Assembly (NCBI RefSeq): GCF_014638995.1 | Contig: NZ_BMFR01000002.1 | Coordinates: 44,203-108,202 of the forward strand | From: Virgibacillus oceani | GTDB taxonomy: Bacteria; Bacillota; Bacilli; Bacillales; Amphibacillaceae | DNA length: 64,000 nt | Reading direction: 5' to 3' | Shown here: piece after piece, positions 56,817 through 64,000 of the stretch | Position numbering within the stretch: the stretch's first letter is position 1 | Layout of the letters: every line of letters begins with the position of its first letter | The notes under the pieces: generated by a model | Databases searched by the model: none | Told to the model about the DNA's origin: nothing | Seen by the model: only the letters and a program-made list of their open reading frames with translations | Program-made: the position numbers and the translations under genes

Positions 56817-56867
56817 CCGCTAAAAAACAGTGTTTAATCTATACGATTAAACACTGTTTTTTAGCGG
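56817..56867 (-). terminator. Long-stem intrinsic terminator of liaR
   Basis: Perfect 23-bp stem, arms 56817-56839 and 56845-56867, with loop TATAC. It overlaps the last codons of liaR and has U-runs within the 3' arm. Confidence 0.85.
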
Positions 56868-57493
56868 ACTAAATCATGTTTAAATGCGTAAATAACAGCT
56901 TGAGTGCGGTCTTGTACTTCTAATTTTCCTAGTATATTACTCACATGTACCTTAACCGTTTTCAATGCAATAAACAGTTGATCAGCAATTTCCTGATTTG
57001 TTCTTCCTTCAGTAATAAGCAGCAGGATTTCCATTTCCCTGTCTGTTAATTGACTGTGCAGCTCCTCGTCCGGCTTTCTCCGCATCCGTGTCATTATCTT
57101 CCCTGTAACTTCGGGCTCTAAAATCGATTGTCCCTGGTAGGTAGAACGGATTGCTTTGGCAATTTCACCCGCTTTTGATGTCTTTAACATATAACTAGTT
57201 GCCCCGGCCTCCAGTGCTGGATATACCTTCTCATCGTCGAGAAAGCTTGTAACGATAATTATTTTTGCTTCTGGCCATTTTTCAATAATTCGTCTTGTTG
57301 CCTCAATACCATCCATTTCTTTCATTACAAGATCCATTAAAATAATATCAGGTTTCAATTCCAGCGCCTTTTGTACTGCCTCACTGCCATCATCCGCTTC
57401 AGCTACAACCTCAATATCGGATTGGGCAGAAAGATACGCCGAGACACCGATTCGTACCATTTCATGATCGTCTGCAAACAATACCTTAATCAT
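56861..57493 (-). CDS. liaR: Response regulator LiaR (NarL family)
   Basis: A 210-residue regulator from ATG 57493, spaced nine bases from GAGG; an ATG at 57502 is also in frame. The receiver domain has DDHEMVR (acidic pocket), the phosphorylated Asp in [12 protein letters not shown] (about residue 54), and the Thr/Lys switch residues. The C-terminal LuxR-type helix-turn-helix includes [22 protein letters not shown] and [14 protein letters not shown]. It activates liaIH on cell-envelope stress. Confidence 0.92.
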   Translation of the reverse strand: MIKVLFADDHEMVRIGVSAYLSAQSDIEVVAEADDGSEAVQKALELKPDIILMDLVMKEMDGIEATRRIIEKWPEAKIIIVTSFLDDEKVYPALEAGATSYMLKTSKAGEIAKAIRSTYQGQSILEPEVTGKIMTRMRRKPDEELHSQLTDREMEILLLITEGRTNQEIADQLFIALKTVKVHVSNILGKLEVQDRTQAVIYAFKHDLVR

Positions 57494-58529
57494 TACGCTC
57501 ATCCTCTTTATTTATTCGTGGTACCTTGACCTCTAGCTGGGTTCCTTGGTCTGGTAAGCTGATAATCTTAAACGTTCCACCAACCTCATAGGCACGTTCG
57601 CGCATATTTTGAAGTCCATATGAACTCGCACGAGCTTGTTCTACATTAAACCCTATGCCATTATCGGCTACACGCAAAATGATTATATCATCGCGTTCGA
57701 TTAATAATACACTTAGTTTTGTTGCATTTGCATGCCTCAATGTATTAGAAATAGACTCTTGAAGAATCCTAAACAGCTGATCCTCGATCCCCTTAGCAAC
57801 CTCAAATGACTCAACCTTCGTGTCAATTTCCATAGGAACCTTTTGTGTCAGCTCTATCAAAAGTTCCTCAACACCCTTTTGCAGCGATTTCCCTTTTAGT
57901 GCTACCGGTCTGAGATGGAGAAGCAATGCACGCATTTCAAGCTGTGACTGGTGAATCATTCTCTCAACCGTCAATAGCTGTTTTTTTATGGAATCATTTT
58001 CTGGTGGATTTGCGTCATTAATCGCTGACATCATCATAGAGGCAGCAAATAATTGCTGACTTACAGAATCATGCAATTCACGGGCAAGACGATTTCTCTC
58101 TTGAACAACAACTTCCTGAAGACTTTTTTCCCGTTCATTAGCACGCTCTGTTGCCAAACGCTGCGCATGCTCTGTTTGTATCATAAATTTTTCCTGTATT
58201 TGTTCAATTCGTTGCTTAATAGTGTCTAATTCTTTATAAGGTTCTTCATCATTAGATAACCTTTGGCCTTTAACAACTTCATCGAGTTGACGGTCGATCC
58301 AATGGAAGCGCTGGCGCCAATACCAGCCTGTTGTAACCCCGATTACGACACCCGCGAGAACCGGAACAATAAATAATAAAAAGATGAATGGAATACCCGA
58401 AATGGTTCTTTCAAAGAGAATCGACCAATTATCAAGCGGAAATGTAAATATGGTTAATCCAATTACAATAATTGTGACAAATACACTAAATAATACGGCT
58501 GTGACAACATGACGGGCCATCATACTCAT
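57486..58529 (-). CDS. liaS: Sensor histidine kinase LiaS
   Basis: A 347-residue kinase with two membrane helices (about residues 9-30 and 45-70) around a very short external loop, an intramembrane-sensing layout. The HisKA_3 phosphoacceptor is in [12 protein letters not shown] (about residue 153). The ATP domain has [21 protein letters not shown]. It overlaps liaF and liaR by four and eight bases. Confidence 0.93.
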   Translation of the reverse strand: MSMMARHVVTAVLFSVFVTIIVIGLTIFTFPLDNWSILFERTISGIPFIFLLFIVPVLAGVVIGVTTGWYWRQRFHWIDRQLDEVVKGQRLSNDEEPYKELDTIKQRIEQIQEKFMIQTEHAQRLATERANEREKSLQEVVVQERNRLARELHDSVSQQLFAASMMMSAINDANPPENDSIKKQLLTVERMIHQSQLEMRALLLHLRPVALKGKSLQKGVEELLIELTQKVPMEIDTKVESFEVAKGIEDQLFRILQESISNTLRHANATKLSVLLIERDDIIILRVADNGIGFNVEQARASSYGLQNMRERAYEVGGTFKIISLPDQGTQLEVKVPRINKEDERND

Positions 58530-59257
58530 ATCCGCTTCACCTCGATGTCTCCCGAAACTAACGAGGTAACAATTTTGATTCGCGGGTATGTTGTATCATA
58601 ATTTTCCGTTTGGTATAAAAGCGTCTGATTCATTAAATTCCAATGCTTTTTTCCAAATATATGCGCACGTCCAAAGATTGAGCTGTGATTGATGCTAACT
58701 TCAACTTCATATGGAACGTAAATTTCAATATTTCCAACAAAGTGGCGAATCGAAATTACTGAGGTATCATTTGGCAGAACCGTATTGCTTAAATCAATTA
58801 CACGATCACCGTAGATGCCATGAATATTAATATCCTGCCATTTGTACGCATGTTCAGTTGTTTTCTGGTCGCCAAACAATCGATGCTTAAACATTGGATC
58901 GATTCGTATTACTGGTTCTGCAGTTGAATCGTTTGGTGAGAGGATATATGGATTAATACGATCTGGATCCTTTTTTGTTCTTGAAAAGTCTATTATAAAT
59001 AATACAATGCCAGCAACAATCAGAAAGCGCACTGCCAGCATATTAAACACTGATAATACTGCGCCGATTATGCCAATCCAAAAAAAGAATTTTCCCCATA
59101 AGTGATTAAATTTCTTCCAGCCAATATAGATCAGCAACCCTGAAAATAATGCCGAAAAAATCATGCCCCCATGAAAAAAGGCAATTTCTAAAATAAAGAG
59201 GATCACCCCGATAATCATGATCCAATTTAGTGTATCCGTCGACAGTCTGCGAAACAT
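58526..59257 (-). CDS. liaF: LiaF, inhibitor of the LiaRS system
   Basis: A 243-residue protein with about four N-terminal membrane helices (residues 8-100) and a C-terminal soluble LiaF domain with DINIHGIYGDRVIDLSNT (about residues 144-161) and the IRHFVGNIEIYVPYEVE strand. In B. subtilis LiaF keeps LiaS off in the absence of cell-wall antibiotics. Confidence 0.9.
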   Translation of the reverse strand: MFRRLSTDTLNWIMIIGVILFILEIAFFHGGMIFSALFSGLLIYIGWKKFNHLWGKFFFWIGIIGAVLSVFNMLAVRFLIVAGIVLFIIDFSRTKKDPDRINPYILSPNDSTAEPVIRIDPMFKHRLFGDQKTTEHAYKWQDINIHGIYGDRVIDLSNTVLPNDTSVISIRHFVGNIEIYVPYEVEVSINHSSIFGRAHIFGKKHWNLMNQTLLYQTENYDTTYPRIKIVTSLVSGDIEVKRI

Positions 59258-59286
59258 TTTGGGTGACCCCCTTTCCTTATGTAATC

Positions 59287-59316
59287 ATACAGGCGCAAGG
59301 ATTCATGCGCCTGTAT
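59287..59316 (-). promoter_or_regulatory. Hairpin between liaH and liaF
   Basis: Perfect 11-bp stem ATACAGGCGCA (59287-59297) with 59306-59316 and an eight-base loop, no strong U-run. It could act as a partial terminator or processing site that separates high liaIH from low liaFSR expression. Confidence 0.5.
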
Positions 59317-59361
59317 AGTATATCATGATTTGAAACAATACTCATAATAGGAAAGTGACCT

Positions 59362-59997
59362 TTAATTAATTTTCTCTTTATCTTGCATTTCTTTTTCCAG
59401 GCGGGCAATTTTACTATCAAATGTGCTGCGGTAGTAAGAACTATTCACCTTATATTCAAGTCCCTCAATGTAATTTTCCAATTCTTGAAATCGTGAATAT
59501 GGTTTGTCAGATGATTCTTCAATTACCTTATTAATTTGATAGTTTGCGTGTGCAACATTCTCACGACCCATCAGTTCCATTCTGCGCAAATGCATATCTT
59601 TCAGTTTATGTTTCATTTCCTCATATTTTTGCTCTAACCCTTCAAGCTGCTTAACTGCTTCTTCGCGTAATGCTTTCATTCTGTCTGCACGCGCTTGATA
59701 TTCTTCATGTTCCTTTAATGCAAACTGATGAAGCTCTTCTTCTCCCGCTTTCTCGGCAATAGACGCTTGTTTTAACCGTTTATCAGCGAAATCTTTTGCC
59801 TTGTGATACTCACTTGTAAATTCATCCTTTAGCTTATACTGACGTTCAACAAGCTTTCTCACTTTTTCCTTTTCCTGTTCACTTTGACGTAAGTATTGAT
59901 TCAAAGCTGCGATTGGATTTTTTTGTTCCTTTTGATCTAACATACTGTGTAAGTCTGCTGAAACGGAATCCTTGATACGTGTAAATAAATTTGCCAT
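59362..59997 (-). CDS. liaH: LiaH, PspA/IM30-family membrane-stress protein
   Basis: A 211-residue coiled-coil protein of the PspA/Vipp1 family, starting MANLFTRIKDSVSADLHSML with an amphipathic N-terminal helix that can bind membrane. Long charged helices cover about residues 30-205. It assembles into large rings that protect a stressed membrane. It lies 14 bp after the liaI-like gene. Confidence 0.9.
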   Translation of the reverse strand: MANLFTRIKDSVSADLHSMLDQKEQKNPIAALNQYLRQSEQEKEKVRKLVERQYKLKDEFTSEYHKAKDFADKRLKQASIAEKAGEEELHQFALKEHEEYQARADRMKALREEAVKQLEGLEQKYEEMKHKLKDMHLRRMELMGRENVAHANYQINKVIEESSDKPYSRFQELENYIEGLEYKVNSSYYRSTFDSKIARLEKEMQDKEKIN

Positions 59998-60011
59998 GTA
60001 AATCGCTCCTT

Positions 60012-60362
60012 TTAATAATTATTAAGCTCTTGCCATTGTTTTTCAAAATTTGCAAAAGGATCATCGTTTACTACTTCCTGCTCGGAACTACTATCTTTTT
60101 TCCAATTCTTGAAAATCATATATAACACATATGCCGCTGCGAGACCGATAACTGCATATACATTTGATAACGCAATTCCTAGAACAAAAAGCCCTGCAAT
60201 TACCCAGCCGATTTTCCCAATAACGGAATCACTCTTTACAAACTGCTTAAAAATTACATAAAGCAGCAAAACACTGACACCTAGCAAGACCATTGGACCT
60301 AAACTGCCAAGTAGAATGAAAAGGGCTATTAACCCTCCAACAAATAACATAAATTTCTTCAT
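60012..60362 (-). CDS. liaI: LiaI-like small membrane protein (lmo0954 type)
   Basis: A 116-residue protein with four hydrophobic segments (about residues 4-20, 23-38, 49-65 and 66-85) and an acidic soluble tail (SSEQEVVNDDPFANFEKQWQ). It is larger than B. subtilis LiaI and resembles the lmo0954-type proteins seen upstream of pspA/liaH. It likely recruits LiaH to the membrane. First gene of the operon. Confidence 0.75.
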   Translation of the reverse strand: MKKFMLFVGGLIALFILLGSLGPMVLLGVSVLLLYVIFKQFVKSDSVIGKIGWVIAGLFVLGIALSNVYAVIGLAAAYVLYMIFKNWKKDSSSEQEVVNDDPFANFEKQWQELNNY

Positions 60363-60445
60363 GTATTTCTGCCTCCTTTCCTTATCTTGACTTCATCTTA
60401 CCTTGAATTTGGATTTCGGATAATGAGCCTGAGCAATATTTTGAA

Positions 60446-60459
60446 CTAGGACCTAGGAC
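60446..60459 (-). promoter_or_regulatory. CTAGGAC direct repeat upstream of liaI, candidate LiaR site
   Basis: CTAGGACCTAGGAC, a perfect 7-bp tandem repeat that is also palindromic at its centre (CCTAGG), about 85 bp upstream of the liaI start. I cannot match it confidently to the LiaR consensus. Confidence 0.3.
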
Positions 60460-60482
60460 GTATTGTAGATTAATACCAAATG

Positions 60483-60518
60483 AAACAAGGGGTCCATCAG
60501 TTGATGAACCCCTTGTTT
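60483..60518 (-). terminator. Intrinsic terminator of the DedA gene
   Basis: Arms 60483-60499 and 60502-60518 (17 nt, one mismatch, core AAACAAGGGGT/ACCCCTTGTTT). It separates the DedA gene from the lia operon. Confidence 0.75.
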
Positions 60519-60529
60519 ACGTTCAATTG

Positions 60530-61135
60530 CTATCTTTTTTTCTTTCGAATGTACAAACCGAGCAACAAAATAATTCCAGCACCAATCAATATATATACTA
60601 GGTTTGAATATATATCCATGAAACTAAGAATGTCTTCCCAAGATTCACCCAGCACAACACCGCATAACACCAGTATTATGTTCCAAATAAATGTACCAAT
60701 AATGGTAAACAATAAAAATAAACTAAATTTCATGTTAGACATGCCAGCGGGGATCGAGATCAAGCTGCGAATAAGCGGGATCATTCTGCAAAACAAAACT
60801 GTCCAATAACCATACTTATCAAACCACGCGTCGGCCTTTCGAATATCACTTTTCTTCACTCGTATAATATGCCCGAACCTATCCACAATTTTTTCCATCC
60901 GTTCTACATCAACCAGAAGTCCTATCCCATAGAGAATAATCGCTCCTAAAATAGATCCGGTAGTTGCTGTTACAATAACGCCTAAAATGGAAAGGTGTGT
61001 ATACGTGGTTAAAAATCCACCAAAGGGAAGGATTATTTCAGATGGAATTGGCGGAAATAAATTTTCCAGGGCCATCATTAGGAATATCCCCAGATAGCCA
61101 AATTGCTCCATAATATCTGTGATCCAGGATTGCAT
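60530..61135 (-). CDS. DedA/VTT-family membrane protein
   Basis: A 201-residue protein with about five hydrophobic segments. DedA marks are ALENLFPPIPSEIILPFGGFL (about residues 22-42), the TGSILGAIILYGIG segment and the FCRMIPLIRSLISIPAGMSNMK stretch (about residues 115-136) with the conserved Arg. Members act as lipid scramblases or carriers, for example for undecaprenyl phosphate or phosphatidylethanolamine. Substrate cannot be told here. Confidence 0.87.
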   Translation of the reverse strand: MQSWITDIMEQFGYLGIFLMMALENLFPPIPSEIILPFGGFLTTYTHLSILGVIVTATTGSILGAIILYGIGLLVDVERMEKIVDRFGHIIRVKKSDIRKADAWFDKYGYWTVLFCRMIPLIRSLISIPAGMSNMKFSLFLLFTIIGTFIWNIILVLCGVVLGESWEDILSFMDIYSNLVYILIGAGIILLLGLYIRKKKR

Positions 61136-61432
61136 CGTACACCCCCGTTATAATTTGTCCACTTATCCAATACTATGATTATATATATTTATTCATTACC
61201 TAACATTTTACTGAAAAATTCTCAAACAGTAAATTCAATTTTCTCCCTCTCCAAGCAATGTCCCTCCAAATTAAAACAAGCTTCTTGTTTGTTTATGCTT
61301 TGTGAGATAACATATTATGACAATCTAAATTTTTCGCAATATAGCAGCATAAATCACAATGCCAGCACTTTTTTCCATTTTAAAGTGTGACATTGTGACT
61401 TTTAATAATTAAACATTCCAATGTTTACTAAT

Positions 61433-62722
61433 TTATGATGCTTCCTTCTCAACCAAATTTCTAACCGCTTTTCTCGATGGAATCATATTGAAAACAATAT
61501 TTAAGACAATTGCTGTTACACTGCCTGCTACGATTCCATTGCTTGTTAAAATTTGAATGCTTGATGGGAACTGTGCAAATAATTCAGGTACAACCGTCAC
61601 CCCTAGTCCCATACCTACCGAGCATGCAATAATCATCGAGTTACCCTGTGAATCTGAGATTACATTGCTTAGCATTTTAATCCCTTGGGAAACTACCATT
61701 CCAAACATTGCTATCATTGCCCCACCTAATACTGCTGTTGGAATAATCGTTGTCAATGCAGCAATTTTTGGTATAAATCCTAATCCGACCAACATAATAC
61801 CTGCAACAAAAATTACTTTACGGGACTTGACACCTGTCATTTGGATTAATCCTACATTTTGGGAAAAGGCAGTATACTGAAATGCGTTGAATATCCCACC
61901 AAGCAAAATTGCCATACCCTCTGCACGGTAACCTTTAGATAAATCATTTTCATTCAGCTTTCTATCTGTTATATCACCAAGCGCAAAATAAACACCAGTT
62001 GATTCAACCAATGATACCATTGCTACCAAAATCATTGTTAAAATAGCTGACCATTCGAACGTTGGTGCTCCAAAATAAAATGGTTGGACCATGTGAAATA
62101 GTGATGCGTCAGATACTGCAGCAAAATTCACTTTTCCCATGAACGCTGCAACTATAGTGCCAACAATCAGGCCAATTAAGATTGAAATAGATCTTATAAA
62201 GCCTTTGGAAAATCGATACAATACAATTATAAAAATTAATGTGCCGAAAGCTAATGAAATATTTGAAAGCGAACCAAAATCACTTGCACCTTGCCCCCCT
62301 CCCATATTATTGATGGCAACAGGAATCAATGTAATCCCGATAATGGTTACAACAGAACCAGTTACGACTGGCGGGAAAAAGCGAACCAATTTACCAAAGA
62401 AACGGCTTATCAAAATTACGAATAGACCTGAAACAAGAATCGAACCATAGATTGCTGAAATACCATATTCACCACCAATTGCAATCATTGGACCAACAGC
62501 TGTAAATGTACAGCCGAGAACAACCGGAAGACCAATTCCAAAAAAACGATTGCTAACAACTTGTAAAATTGTGGCGATACCACACATCAAAATATCTATC
62601 CCAACAAGATAGGTCAATTGCTCCGAAGTTAAACCTAATGCTCCGCCAACAATAAGTGGAACTAAAATCGCACCTGCATACATTGCAAGAACATGCTGAA
62701 TACTTAGTGCCGCTGTTTTCAT
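61433..62722 (-). CDS. pbuX: Xanthine permease PbuX
   Basis: A 429-residue NCS2-family (uracil-xanthine) permease from ATG 62722 after AGGAGGAACAG; the longer reading to 62755 would overlap xpt. The family motifs are QHVLAMYAGAILVPLIVG (about residues 9-26), NVGLIQMTGVKSRKV near residue 280 and VVLGCTFTAVGPMIAIGGEYG. It imports xanthine for salvage and forms an operon with xpt. Confidence 0.93.
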   Translation of the reverse strand: MKTAALSIQHVLAMYAGAILVPLIVGGALGLTSEQLTYLVGIDILMCGIATILQVVSNRFFGIGLPVVLGCTFTAVGPMIAIGGEYGISAIYGSILVSGLFVILISRFFGKLVRFFPPVVTGSVVTIIGITLIPVAINNMGGGQGASDFGSLSNISLAFGTLIFIIVLYRFSKGFIRSISILIGLIVGTIVAAFMGKVNFAAVSDASLFHMVQPFYFGAPTFEWSAILTMILVAMVSLVESTGVYFALGDITDRKLNENDLSKGYRAEGMAILLGGIFNAFQYTAFSQNVGLIQMTGVKSRKVIFVAGIMLVGLGFIPKIAALTTIIPTAVLGGAMIAMFGMVVSQGIKMLSNVISDSQGNSMIIACSVGMGLGVTVVPELFAQFPSSIQILTSNGIVAGSVTAIVLNIVFNMIPSRKAVRNLVEKEAS

Positions 62723-62723
62723 T

Positions 62724-63392
<669 letters not shown>

Positions 63393-63460
63393 AAATTCGA
63401 AAGAGAATGAAAAGATTATACCTAACCATAGAGGCATATCTACTCACCATTTATCGCTGC

Positions 63461-63525
63461 TCATAGTCGGTTTATTTACGGTAAACCGGTAGAAACTTGC
63501 AGGCCATATTCCCGCGATTATATGA
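63461..63525 (-). ncRNA. Guanine-type purine riboswitch
   Basis: The minus strand carries the purine-aptamer blocks TATAATCGCGGG, ATATGGCCTGCAAGTTTCT, ACCGGTTTACCGTAAATAAACCG and ACTATG. The specificity base in GACTATG is C, which selects guanine/hypoxanthine over adenine. P1 closes TCATA with TATGA. It should switch off xpt-pbuX when guanine is abundant. Confidence 0.95.
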
Positions 63526-63684
63526 TTATATGAAATTAGAATGTTACTAGTATAGCACTTGATCTATGAAAAACAACCCCAATAGCAATAAAAAAACTAT
63601 TTGAATAATTTTTGAATTTTATCGTGTTATTTAGAAAATAACCCTTGCGTAGACAGCTTAGAATGGGGATTCGATCTCCTTTTT

Positions 63685-64000
63685 TCAAGCATCCTGTTCT
63701 TTTCCTATCTCGTCCACTATTTTTTCAGCTGCCTTCCGATATAAATTGCTCATGTTTATTAAAGAGGTAATCAATAGTAATTGTTTCAAATAAACGGAAT
63801 CCTTATCGTCCAATTTATCTATTTCTTCTTTCACCTTGTTTGTATTTTCTTTTACATCGTCAACAAATTTAACCGCGTTAGCCTCGGCTAGATGAAGATA
63901 GCTATTATATAACTTTTCTATATTAAATTCAGCTTCAGGAACCTTTTTGTTTAAGTTTTCCAATGTTAGCTTTATATCGTTAATTGATAAGGCACCTTTT
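63685..64000 (-). CDS. Partial ORF running off the window, unknown function
   Basis: An open frame continues without a stop from 63685 to the right edge, so the 5' end is outside. The visible 104 codons encode a helical, charged protein (EKLYNSYLHLAEANAV, NTNKVKEEIDKLDDKD and LITSLINMSNLYRKAAEK). An in-frame TTG at 63963 has no clear ribosome binding site, so the true start is probably beyond the window. No family recognised. Confidence 0.5.
   Translation of the reverse strand, partial: KGALSINDIKLTLENLNKKVPEAEFNIEKLYNSYLHLAEANAVKFVDDVKENTNKVKEEIDKLDDKDSVYLKQLLLITSLINMSNLYRKAAEKIVDEIGKEQDA

Noticed and set aside
61175..61390. 71-codon plus-strand ORF between the DedA gene and pbuX
   Set aside because: Low-complexity AT-rich sequence with no ribosome binding site or motif.

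Overview
The window is an AT-rich chromosomal segment of an endospore-forming Firmicute of the family Bacillaceae, probably from the Virgibacillus/Oceanobacillus/Lentibacillus side of the family (the genus is an inference). Reasons: the gene order is largely that of the Bacillus subtilis yui-yum-yut-yun-suf-met-yus region, ribosome binding sites are strong GGAGG types, TTG starts are common, and sporulation genes are present (yutH, yutC, lytH, yunB). Two Na+-linked transporters fit a salt-tolerant lifestyle, but that is inference. I saw no rRNA, tRNA, CRISPR array, prophage or intact insertion sequence.

Layout. 0-6 kb: 3D-domain protein YuiC, YuiB, the flavoprotein pair YumB/YumC (divergent around a 14-bp inverted repeat), then IscA-type YutM, DapF, YuzD and NfuA. 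6-13 kb: D-glycerate dehydrogenase, YutH, a phosphatidylglycerophosphatase A, YutF, YutE, a DUF3055 protein, YutD, the sporulation lipoprotein YutC and LytH; lipA is absent from its usual place. 13-16.8 kb: a neurotransmitter:sodium-symporter family transporter with a 37-residue MetS-type small subunit, and an NhaC-family transporter behind a lysine riboswitch. 16.8-21.5 kb: YunB, an HD-GYP phosphodiesterase, YunC, YunD, YunE. 21.8-27 kb: sufCDSUB operon. 27.3-32.3 kb: a 56-residue small gene, metNPQ behind a SAM riboswitch, yusE, yusF, gcvH, yusI. 32.4-36.8 kb: a MacB/FtsX-type ABC exporter and a Uma2-family gene that look inserted relative to B. subtilis. 36.8-42.3 kb: fadNAE with a perfect FadR operator.

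42.5-46.4 kb: znuACB-zur with two Zur boxes, followed without a gap by two fluoride channel genes. 46.4-51.4 kb: an aeRF1/VLRF1-like protein, a guanidine-I riboswitch with a paired SMR guanidinium exporter, and a MoxR-DUF58-DUF4129 set. 51.6-53.8 kb: a CNNM/CorC-type transporter with a long leader that carries small ORFs, and a YitT-family membrane protein. 53.8-55.4 kb: a gene-poor patch with a nitroreductase and two copies of a short repeat. 55.4-60.4 kb: a CwlO-like NlpC/P60 endopeptidase and the cell-envelope stress system liaI-liaH-liaF-liaS-liaR. 60.5-63.5 kb: DedA protein and xpt-pbuX under a guanine riboswitch. A partial ORF runs off the right edge.

The genes group around Fe-S cluster assembly (SufCDSUB, NfuA, YutM), metal and nutrient uptake, sporulation and the cell envelope. 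Four riboswitch classes (lysine, SAM, guanidine-I, guanine) lie on the minus strand, each with a recognisable terminator. The most open observation is the roughly 220-nt leader of the CNNM gene, with a 24-codon ORF, a 3-codon ORF and a hairpin that would hide the ribosome binding site. All family assignments rest on recognising sequence motifs by eye; no database search was run.
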